Shown in pieces: positions 38,101-50,100 of a stretch of 64,000 nucleotides of DNA. The notes below the pieces were generated by a model that was not told where the DNA came from, searched no databases, and was given only the letters and a program-made list of their open reading frames with translations. The DNA comes from Chiridota heheva (taxonomy: Eukaryota > Echinodermata > Holothuroidea > Apodida > Chiridotidae). Position numbers and translations under genes: made by a program. Numbering within the stretch: position 1 is the first letter of the stretch; every line of letters begins with the position of its first letter. The DNA lies in NCBI GenBank assembly GCA_020152595.1, contig JAIGNY010002073.1, positions 765,001 to 829,000 of the forward strand. The letters are read 5' to 3'.

Positions 38101-41100
38101 TGGCCTCTACAGCAATGTCGGAACCAGTCTTATTTTCGCCCCCAGAACATATTAAACTATAGCTACATTATTGGTGTTCAAGCATCACAACCAATGGTGC
38201 CACTAGGGGTTTGATATTGGGGGCACAAACCTTTTTGGCATGGGGTCAATTGGCCTGCTGAAGCTGGAAGTTCTGAAACAAACTATTCCCCCTTTTTTAG
38301 TTTTCTAATATTTTTTTGTCATTATAAAAGAAAATGAATTACTTAGATAAAACAAAAAAATACATTAACCACCCTATTTGATATATAGTAATAGGATTTT
38401 CAATGTAATTCTTTTATTATTTGATATATATTTCTTTACTATTAAAATACATCTACAGGAGATATATTTGTCATTGTGTTTTTGCACGAAAGTGGTATTC
38501 TTGTGTTTGCCTTGAAAAATTTCATTGAATAATATTTGATAAACATTATGTTATTGCAGGTATCTCTGATATATATCTGAAGTACATTGTAGGCTACCAA
38601 CTCAGCCAGATTTCAAACAGAAGCAAACTTTCTTGCTTGTTGCTTTGAAATCAAATATTTGCCTTCCTGCCTCTTCTGCCCACCTCCATCTTCTTGTTTC
38701 ATGTAATTGAGATCCTCCAGAGCAAACAGCCCTATGCTTCAAGGAGTAGTATTCCTCAAACACCTCCAGTGGATAAAATAATGAACATGTTTTATTGATT
38801 ACTCCTTGTTTATTTTTTGCTTAAACTGTGTCTATTCATGGACCCTCCCATTATTAGCCTACACCCTCAGTTGAAAAGCTTGTGTTGATTGCAGTATTTG
38901 ATTGCTTATGGGAGGAATGTGAACGTTTGAAATGGTGGATAACTGTCAATTACTCGTTGATACATTTACACTAATGGTTTACAGTGGCAAAGTGGATGAG
39001 AAGTACAATTTAACAGATGTTTACAGTTTTACAACAATCTTTATATAATTAATAACTTTTTATGGATTGAAAGTTGGAATCTATTTTTGTTGGAGTTCCT
39101 AATTTCAATTTGGAGGTGATTGAAGTTACTTTGGAATGAGGAGGAACAATAAATATTGGGTTGTTCCGACTTTTACGAAACTCCAAAAATCATTTGTGAA
39201 CTTTCAACGATAGAATACTCGTTAAGGAACCCAAAAGCGTTAAGGAGCCCAAAAGTTCCTTTCATGTTTAGTTAGTCCTGTCACATGAAACTATATATAT
39301 TCTTTCCTTTAATCAAATTTGTGTGTTGTTACATAGTGAATTGAATCAAACTGAGAGTGACAGAGGGAAAAGAATATTCAGAGTGGCAAAATTTCCAGAT
39401 GGAATATATGACCTTTGAGTGGATGTGGAAGTTTTAGGTTATTTTTTAATATATATATTTACATACATTGAGTTGGATTTTTTTTTAAAGTTTATCATAG
39501 ATGTTGACAGTAAAATTGCTTTTTAAGAAATACAAAATAGATTAAAGAGTATCAAATTATGGTGCATAAAGACATAGGTTTATTAAAAGCTGACACATTT
39601 TACTGCACTGGAAAATTACAAACTCATCAATATCATTCAGCGTAAATTTTGAGTGTTTGTGTGTCAAAAATATGAAGAAGAAAAAAAAGTGATATAAACT
39701 CTTGGATTATTACAAATCATAGTGTGTATTTTAAATAAAATTACACTTAAATGTATATACCAATCTTTTTTGCATGTAAATCTCTATTGAGTTAGCCTAC
39801 TTGAATAAAATTGTATATGTTGTTCTCTAATCTTACCAATAGATTTACATTTAGATCTTTTGCCTCAATCTTAAATAGAAGACTTGTAGCATGGATGGAT
39901 AGTAGAAATATCCTAGACGAGGGACAGGCAGGTTTCCATGCTGGTTATGGTACAGCTGACAACATTTTTATTCTACATAGTATTATACAAAAAGTTTTGC
40001 TGAAGAAAAGACATGCCTGTTACTGCATGTTTGTAGACTTTAGTAAGGCTTTTGATTCCCTGAATAGAAACAAACTTTTTACAGATTGTCTCAAATTGGC
40101 CTTTAAGGGGAAATTATATGATTTCATCCTTTCTATTTGTAAATATTTTCAAGTTTGTGTGCGGCAAGGGGAACATGTATGTGATTTATTCTGCTGCAGC
40201 ACAGGTGGTAGGCAAGGGTGCGTTTTGAGCCCGATGCTTTCCACACTCTTTATCAATTTTTTTTTTTTGCCTTTTGCTTTTCCCCCTTTTCTTCTTTACA
40301 AACCTTCCATCTTCTCACTATCCTAAATTTTACTCCATACTTTATTAACACCCTTTTGGCACATTTGTCTCTGACTGTCGCGGTGCCGTTAAACATCAAC
40401 AAACCAAACCAAACTTTATCAATGATCTTGCTGAGATGTTTGAAAATAATATAGACGGTGTACAATTGTACCCCTATGACAATACAATTTCTATTCTTCT
40501 ATATGTGGACGATATAGTATTGCTTTCTGACAACATCAGGGGATTGTAACATTACATTTTTAAACTAGGAACTTTTTGTGAAAAAACTGGTATGAATGTT
40601 AATCTGATAAAACCAAAATTGTCTGCAAAAATAGGGGATGCCTAAGTAAGCCGAAAAGTGTTTTTTTCAAAGGTAACAAAATTAATTACATGTCTTACCA
40701 TAAGTATGTGGGTCATACTTTCTCTTCACGGAATGTATGGATAAAGGCAATAAATTTCTTAGCTGTACAGGGCGAGAAAATGTATAACATATTTCATAGT
40801 GCCTTACATTATTTGGAGGATACGCATTTCTCTACATACTCCAAATTATTTGACACCATGATTTGACTAGTTCTTACATATAAAAGCCAAATTTGGGACA
40901 TACTTTGTATAATAGTATTGAAAATGTACAAGTAAAAATTTTCAACGATCAAGAGGTCAGCCCCTAGCTCTGCCATCCTTGGTGATTGTGGCAGACACTT
41001 GGTGTGAGCCCAGTCAGTTATAAAGTGTATTCAATTTTGGATGAAACTAATTAGACTACCCACAAGTAAATATGCAAGGAAGTGTTATGATATGTTCTTA

Positions 41101-44100
41101 GAGCTTGACAAAAGGGTAAAAGTACATGGGTGACAAAAGTCAGAAATATTTTACAAAGCAGTAGATTTGGGTATGCATGGCTGTATCAAGAAATTGCAAA
41201 TGAAGCCAGTTTTCTTAGGATCTTCAAATTAAGAATGAAGAACATTAATCTACAAAATTGGCAAAGTTAGGTTCATTCTCAAGCTAAGTTGGAAATGTAT
41301 GTTTCTTCAAATCCATGTTATGTGTTGAGCCTTATATTTTGAATACCCACGATTTGAAGAAGAAAAAAAAGGTCACTAATTGCTAATTTCTGTTTTTTGT
41401 GTCTCAAACTGTGTAATAAGTTGGGTAGAAGGCAAACAATTCCAAGAAAAGAGAGAATTTGTTGTTTATGTAAAAATAATTGTGTGGAAAATGAATACCA
41501 CTTTTTAGCAATTTATTCTAGTTACAATGACTTAAGACAAAATTTTCTTTCTGACCTTGCTCACAACTCTTCATTTCATAATTTTATCTCACATGTAAAG
41601 AGAAGTAAGTTTGCTGTTAATTTTTCAGATTACATTAGACATGCAATGAAAAGATGAGAAGAGCTCATGAAACAGTAAAGTAAGAAGTGGGTAGTCGATG
41701 TATGTAACATTTGTTATATGCTGGACAATGTGAATTTGTATGTTATGGCTGGCAGCCGATATCAAATAAATAAATAAATAAATGAATAATTGTATATTTA
41801 GATCTTTTGTGTTGTATAAGATTTGCATATGAATGTGTGTTCACATTTAAATGTAGTATAAAAATCTTTAATCATTCTGTCAGTTAATACGATGTATATT
41901 AACAAATGGGAATGTTGAAAGAAAAGGTTAATTTTTCAATGACAACTTAAAAGATTTTTTTACCAAAAAATAGTTTGTTTTACATTAGTGGTTGAATGCC
42001 CTTCATTATCTGTAATATATTTCAAAACTTTTCAAGTAGATATTATGAAAATTGTTGGATTTAAAAGGGATTTTTTACATTAGTTTTTTCACATCTACAA
42101 AAAGTGAGAATGATATTCTGAAATATAGGCTTAAAAGTTTATTTGGTGGTTTCTACAAGTGACAATATTGTCATCAGTCAAAACTTACAAAAATTCTCAT
42201 TTATTTCTAATTTATACTCTCTGGTCTGACCCTAAAGGTGGTGAGCAGTAACATCGATGTGACAGACTTATGATGAAAGATATAGGATGAGATCCTCCAA
42301 TATTTTTAATTGATACTTTATCTATTAAAAGTAGATGCTGTACATGCAAAGATAATAGAATAAGTAAATGATAATCAGTGGACACAATAGAACATTGTGT
42401 GTTATTTCTTGAGAAGTGCACAGGCTAGGGAAAATGTTGACATTTTGAAATTGATTTAGCAGTAATGTGGCTCCAACAACAAATACGACATATTATTAGA
42501 ATTGCCAGAGTGAAAGCAATTGTTTTGTTGGTAAAAAGTAAATGTAACTTTCTATTATTTGTGAAGGAAGAGGGAGGAGGGGGAACATTGTAAATGAAGT
42601 TCACTATTAAAATGATAGAAAGTTATATAATTTGTTTAAGACAAGAAAATAGTAACATTTGAACTGGGAGTGTTTCAAATCACTCAAAATGAAATAGTCG
42701 TACTGTCAACAATGTTGTAAATTCTGTATGTCTTCTTTTCTGCAGAGGACAAACCTGTACGATTAAAACTTGAGTTGGAAGAGGACAGCACATCAGGTGA
42801 CCTTGTCCAAGATTGTCTATCCACTTTGAACATGCTAGAGGACCCGCGGTTGTACTGCATTGCAGAAGTCCTGGTCTCGGATAACAAAGAACACAGCACA
42901 GGTAGATGAATATCATATTTCACTGAACATAGAGGTCTTAATCTTTACTGTCTGCATTTTATTGTAGAGACTGTTTGCAATACTGCATTTTGGGCATGGT
43001 GTAATTTACAATTCAGTATCTACATGTTTACATGAGTTTCCTCCCCTCATATAGCTCACAGGATTCTCAGTTTTGAAAAAAAGGCTTCTCTTGCCTCCCA
43101 AGCCACCCCACAGAATATGACTCTTTTGGCTTCTATTTCATACTACCCTAAGATCAGTTTGCCTCAGTGCACTAACTGGATCTTGTTATTCTTCCATAGC
43201 AACCAATATCCTACAATCCCTGACAAAATTAAACACTAGAGATTCACGTCTTATTCAATTCACGTCCCTTTCGCATAAATTTACAAGCGCATACCCCCAC
43301 CCCATACCCCCTGCCCCCTGCGCCGTTTTTGACTTTGGCTGCAAACAAAATAATTGAATGTTGACGAATGCAATGGGTTTGTGTCATTTACTTTTGACGG
43401 GGATTGTAGTCGGATAAAAGATCTGACCATAGTGTATGCTATAGGCATTACATGACTACTATACTGTATGTCATCTCACCACCATTGGCCTTGCTTGTCT
43501 GATTATGCCAGCACTGAAGTTTACCATGGATCATATTTCATAAAACTCCCTGAATTGCAAAACTACAACTTATAATTTCAGAATCTGCTCCACAAAGTTT
43601 TTTTGTAGATAAAAGGACAAGTTTTTTTTCTGCAATATGAAATCCAAAAATGATTTATGTTTCGTTAATGATTTGATATTGCTATGAAGTCTGTCACAGT
43701 AGGGTGATGTACGTATGTATGTATGTATGTATGTATATGTGTGTATATATATATTTACATACACACATACACACACATACATACATACAAATATTACTTT
43801 TTGCGACCATTAGTTGTTCCCATATTACTATCATTGGGTTTTTGTTAATGGTTCTTCAGGGGCACCTTAGATACTGATATATTCATTTTACATCAGCAAA
43901 TGTAATATTTCTTGTTTCTGATCATTTTCAGTCACTGACAGGGAGATGGAGATTGAGGAGAGCCCCCTGAAGGTCAGGAGGAACTGGAGGGAGAGTCTGT
44001 CTGGTCATTTTGAACTGAGGCAGCGAACAGCACAGGGTGGCGTTATCAAGGTGATGTTTGTCTATATTATTGTTATGAACTGTTTTTATACTCATCCAAA

Positions 44101-47100
44101 AAGCTGTTTCACTTTTAATTTTAGGTGAGATATTTAGTTTTAAAGAAATGCTTATAGAAGGATTTGTTTAATTGTAGTTGTAATTCTTAAATCATACCAG
44201 TGTATTTTAAATAACTATATATGTATGCACATATATTAAAACTGGGAATACCTAGAGGCAGTCTTACTTAGGATGTTTAAACAACTATTGAAAATAGCAA
44301 AAGAACTCAAAGTTGTCACATTGAGAATGTTCCATTTTACAGGTTCTGTCATTTCATAATTCAAGAAAATATGCCAACGGACATATATATATTTTGTTCA
44401 TGTTAGTATTCTTTTGGCTCTTATTCAAGTATGGTGATTTCTTGGAATTTCCTCAATATTATTGTAAAAGAAGATTTTATGTACTCTGCTGCATAGCAAT
44501 GTCATCCATTTGATAAATGCCTTTAAAGCTATTTTTTCAGCACTTATTTAGTATCGTATAAGACATCATAAGGAGAAAAAATGGGATAAATTGTTTTGGT
44601 GTGTAAAGAGTAGAATTTTGAATTTGACATGATTTATGTATTTTGATTAACAGTTGGTATTGAGATTGCCCAATGAGCAGCCCAAAGGGAAGTTGATATC
44701 TTTATCTCTATCAACCCCTGCAAACGAGCTTATTCCACTTGCTCTGAAGAAGTTTGGGTTGATGGATGCGGAGCCCTCAAATTTCTGTCTCATGGAGGTT
44801 GACAAGGCTGGGGGTGAGATCAATATCATTATGTGTCATCCATGTTATTATCCAATCAAAATGATACAGTATGTTATCTATGAAAATAATGGGAACATAA
44901 CAATTATTATGTGAGTTTTGAAACTGGTCACAATTTATGCAAAAGGTGATTGAGGAAGGTGGCCATATTAATCTTGTTATTACTATCTTTTTATTGCTAT
45001 TTTCTGCTGATTTCAATATGATTATAAAGAAAATGAAAAGAAGGAACGTCACATGTCGCATGCATGATTCATCGTTTTTCCTATTGCGTTTAAACGAAAA
45101 GTGTATGTTACGTCTCTCACAATGTGTCTTAGAATTGAATGAAAACATTACTTCTGCAAAAAATGCATAGTTAGATGAATAAGGTGAAGGACACAATTCA
45201 TATGGACATCACAGGTAGACAGATAATTTGGTTGGTTATTTTTGTTTGAATGCCAAAAAATTGATCTCTTGAATTCAATTTCTAAGTTTATCATACTGTA
45301 AATCTTCTGTCACAAATAAAATTTGTCACAAGTAAATTTCTATTTGAATTTTATTAAGGCCACTAACAAAACAAAATATGGAAGATTTGGTTTTTCCAAA
45401 TGGTAACAAAATCACCTTATTAAGTTTTGGAATGTTTTAAACAGTAACTGAAGGTGCATATGACCAGTTAGTGAACTTTTGGGCACTTGCAAGTTGACAG
45501 TTTAAGGTTTAAGCAAACTTTTTATATTGCTTTGTACAGATATACAGGACATAACAGAGGACATTGTACCAATGCAAAGGGAATCTCATGCATATGTCCT
45601 TTGTGCAAAGAATGCCAAGGACATTGTGTTTGATTTTGCAACACCAAAATCTCAAGACAGCCAGAATGAAGAGATTGAAAGAAGTGAATCGTCACTTCCA
45701 GAACGTCCAAGATTTCAGGGGTAAGCTTAACTTAGCTTATAAAATGTCTCCTTTTTTTTTTTGCATTCAGTTTTTTTCCTCCTTATTTTTACATCACAAA
45801 TGCTTTCCTTTTGTTTCCTAATCTCAATTATTGCTTTGACCTATGAATCTTTCTTGGTGTTTTCTGGAGTAGAATTGTGTAGATTCTGTGGGAAACAATT
45901 TGCTTTATCTTTGTTGCTCATCAGAGCATATGCCTCACCTGCTATCTTTCTGTATTAAAGATTGTCTACTTTTGCGGCATGTAACTTTTTGTTCTATTCA
46001 TTGTTTTTTTAAATGACCATCATTTCTGTAAGATGCACCGCATATCTTCTTTTTGTATCAGGTTAGCTTGGGTTCTTCTGCTGGCTCAATTGATCTTTCT
46101 GCTGCTCTTTTACCTGACAATGAAAAACTCAGTAAATTAGAGAAAGAGGTTAGTTCCATGCATTTTGGCACATATTTTTATTTCCATCCTGATAATAATA
46201 ATAGTGATAATAATAGATGTTACTTAAATACGCCATTCACCAAAGTACCATGGCGCTTACAAAGTATCATGGCGCTTGATATATAGAATGATAAGATATA
46301 TATAGAGTGATAGTAAATATTATAGGATATACAATGGAAAGCATTTTAAGTCACATCTGTTAAGAAGCTTTGTGAGACTAGTTGTGGCATTCAAGACAGT
46401 CCAAACATTATATGCATATAACCAGAGTTCATCATAAAGAACAATGGTTAAAACCATGGTACAGGGTGACCTGTAGAAATGTGACATGTGTGATGAGTTG
46501 TGTTTGAATTTGTTAAACTCTTATCTTGGATAAAGATTACATTTGGATACAAATTATGTTTTGGATAAAGATTACGTTGGATAAAGATTATGTTTGGATA
46601 AAGATTACGTTTGGATAAAGATTATACTTTTGGTTAAAGATTATGTTTGGATAAAGATTACGTTTGGATAAAGATTATGTTTGGATAAAGATTACATTTG
46701 GATAAAGATTATGTTTGGATAAAGATCATGTTAGGATAATTTGAAATTTACCATAAAGTGAGTGATCATTTACTTCTCCCCACACTTACTAAAGAGAAAG
46801 ATTACTCATATAGCTCGTCTGTTTATATTTTGCAATGCTAAAGTAGTGAACATGTCAAGTTTTGTTTTTTAAAAAGTGCTATTTTTTATAATTATTTTAG
46901 ATTTAAGTGGATAAACTCATTTTACCAGTAGGAAGTCATGCTAAAAGCCATTAAAAATGGTTTCTATGCTTTGCCTTTGCCTTATAGTATTATTGAACCA
47001 GCTGCACCCTAAAAGATTCAAGAATGATGTAATAGGTGTAAGAATAGAACATGTTTTTTCTGACAAATTACAGTTCCATTCTTGTAATATTTCAGTGTAA

Positions 47101-50100
47101 TTTGTCAATTATACATTTATCATTTATTGTGACAAAAGTAGTTAAATGCATTTGTGTTATACCTTAGTGCAATTCATTTTTTGACCATTTCTTTGCATGA
47201 CTAGTTCATCTCAGTCCTGTCTTAGTCTGCATGCATGTCACACATACTGTTTTCTATTCATGTTCATAGATGGCCAGTATAGAGGAATCACTGGAGGTAG
47301 TGGGTAGATCCAAATCATTGAATATCCCCAAGAAGAACCAAGCTGTGAAGGTCAGCCTCCTCAAATTGCTTCCTTTCTCATTATTTCTTTTTATTGCAGC
47401 AATACTTGGTTTCATCCAGCATTGTTTATTTTTCTGTCTACTCCTTTGCTTGCATCCTTTCCTTGCATCCTTTCCTTTCCATAGTCAATCTTTAATGGAA
47501 GCATGACAAAGATATATGTAGCCTTAGAAATCACAAGTGTATGCTTCACAATATGAAAAACACACACTATGCATGCAATCAAGATTTAATGCCATAGTTT
47601 TTAGTATTTTGCATGTTTTTGAAGAACCAGTGCACAGCACTTGTATTAGGATTAAGTAGAATCCGGCACATTGGCACATGTGATGTGGTCAAAGCTGATT
47701 TGCATATCTATCAATTCAATAAAATAGTGTTGCTTGATAATTGCAAAGAATGTTTATCATTTATCATGATGTTAATCATTAATCAGAACGGTATAAAAAT
47801 AAAAGTAAAAATATGATTCACTTCATTTATTGAAAGCATCCATGTTTTGCTAAGAAGGGCATAACAGCCATTTTATGACAATATCTACAGAAGGAGAAAA
47901 ATGGCAGGTCGCCAAGATCAAGTCTCAAAATGGATGCAAGGCTGCAGCAGCTTGAAGAGGAAAACAAACAGCTCCAAGAAAACCTGAAGCAGGTGCGTTC
48001 AACTAATATGCATAGGAGCCTGGTTTTGTGGCTGTTTGTGGGAACAGATATAAATTACCTGAAAATGTAATGTTACTGACATAAGCCAGAGCATAACTTT
48101 GCCAGAGTTTTACTTTGATATGCCAAGCTGCCTATGTCTGTGTGTGTAAGTTCTCTTAGATGAGCACTATTTCATTTAGCAGGTGCATATTTAATCAATC
48201 TGCTAACAAAAACAGTCAATCTAACTTTGTCAGATAACTTTTAAATGTCACCTTCTTCTGCCTAGATTTCCATTTCATCAAGTTTTACAGAAACCATGGT
48301 ATGGTACTTTCAAGTAATTCTTCTTTTGGAATTGAAATATGTAAATCTTTCCTGTCTATGCCAGTAATTGTTGTCCATTATAATTGATGAATACATTTAT
48401 GGAGGCTTGTTTTTTTACCTGGAAAAAAGGACACTTAAGAAAATCAGGAAATCTATGGCGTTTTGTGACATATGCCATTGCAATGAAGAAATCAGGTAAA
48501 GGTTTCTGCTAATATACACCCATGTGTATGGTATGACAGTCATTATTTCCACAACAAATGGTACACCTCGGATTAATGTCTACAGCATCATTGTATTTGT
48601 ATACTTCAACAAAAGAAGGCACTTACTTATTTTCCTCACTTTTTGCATTTTGTAGAATGTTGAAAAGACTGAGGCAGACATTGCTCTCCTGCTCATAATA
48701 TATTTTTATCACAATGTTTTCATTTTTATTGTTTTATGACTAGTTTGAGACCATGCAGATTGTTTTCAAACAACTTAAAAGTTCGCTTGACCGACTACAA
48801 ACAGAAACAAACCTGAAGCTTTTACAGAGAAGACAAGCCTCCAGTCCAGATTTAGGTGAGTCTAACACTTTGTCAGATAATACCTTTCTTATTGTTGCAT
48901 TGCATGTAATTTAGGTGTAGAACTTTGTGCTCAGTTTTACTTACTTCCTCGGTGCTTATAGTGCAGAATCCCAAGGTTCTCTGCACTTTACAGAACAAAC
49001 AAAACTCAACACACAAATAATCCAAGAATAAGGTAAAAACATGAAAATAAAAGATGAACACAAAACAGTTACTATACATGCTGGAAATGTTTCTCAAAGA
49101 GAAAAGTCTTCAGGTGTTTTTTGAACACATCAATGGAGGAACTTTTTTCATTTCTAAAGGGTAAAGCATTCCACAGAGGTGGACTGGGATGATATAAAGC
49201 TCAGTACCCCACTTTCTTTTTGAAGGGAAAGTAACAATTTTAATTAAATGCTTTGTACAACTGATACTGTTGTAGTGATTTTGATGGATACTTTGTAGTC
49301 TAAAAAGCTTAGGTATTGGTGTATATCAGATATGCGCTCATGGGGCAGCCTCTGCTATGTGTAAAGGATAATCGCTGAAGGGATGATTAGTATATTTCAG
49401 ATATGCGCTCATGGGGCAGCCTCTGCTATGTGTAAATGGTAATCGCTGAAGGGATGATTAGTATATTTCAGATATGCGCTCATGGGGCAGCCTCTGCTAT
49501 GTGTAAATGGTAATCGCTGAAGGGATGATTAGTATATTTCAGATATGCGCTCATGGGGCAGCCTCTGCTATGTGTAAATGGTAATCCCCGAAGGGATGAT
49601 TAGTATATATCAGATGTGCGCTCATGGGGCAGCCTCTGCTATGTGTAAATGGTAATCGCTGAAGGGATGATTAGTATATATCAGATGTGCGCTCATGGGG
49701 CAGCCTCTGCTATGTGTAAATGGTAATCCCCGAAGGGATGATTAGTATATATCAGATGTGCGCTCATGGGGCAGCCTCTGCTATGTGTAAATGGTAATCC
49801 CGAAGGATGATTAGTATATATCAGATGTGCGCTCATGGGGCAGCCTCTGCTATGTGTAAATGGTAATCCCTGAAGGGATGATAAGTATATATCAGATGTG
49901 CGCTCATGGGGCAGCCTCTGCTATGTGTAAATGGTAATCCCTGAAGGGATGATTAGTATATATCAGATGTGCGCTCATGGGGCAGCCTCTGCTATGTGTA
50001 AATGGTAATCCCTGAAGGGATGATTAGTATATATCAGATGTGCGCTCATGGGGCAGCCTCTGCTATGTGTAAATGGTAATCCCCGAAGGGATGATTAGTA

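Larger units (their letters stand above)
39863..41657 (+). pseudogene. LINE reverse transcriptase, frameshifted and interrupted
   Basis: Motifs: EGQAGFHAGYGTADNIF, motif A FVDFSKAFDSLNR, STGGRQGCVLSPMLSTLFIN, then after the insertion FINDLAEMF and the catalytic box LLYVDDIVLLSDN. The terminal zinc-knuckle-like block is at 41397-41657. Several stops and frame changes between 40550 and 41390 show it is dead. Confidence 0.85.
39863..41795 (+). mobile_element. 5'-truncated non-LTR retrotransposon with 14-bp TSD
   Basis: The insertion starts inside RT at ASILNRRLVAWMDSRN and ends in an AAATAAATAAATAAAT tail; a perfect 14-bp duplication flanks it. It belongs to a different LINE type from the CR1/L2 and RNase H families here: the C-terminus has a Cys/His knuckle (CCLCKNN followed by ENEYHFLAIYSSYNDLR). 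Clade not resolved. A 156-bp retroposon interrupts it. Confidence 0.9.
24766..42745 (+). other. Intron 8 (about 18 kb)
   Basis: GTGAGT to TTTTCTGCAG, phase 1 on both sides. Holds the ~260-bp array, foldback element, LINE D, SINE, palindromic element copy 3, and the nested LINE near 40 kb. I searched the gaps (29.5-32.2, 35.2-37.1, 37.7-39.8, 41.8-42.7 kb) and saw no exon-like coding sequence. Confidence 0.75.

Noticed and set aside
44777-45196. 139-codon minus-strand frame
   Set aside because: Antisense to exon 11 and the following intron; exon 11 has a clear RA-like sense translation and splice sites.
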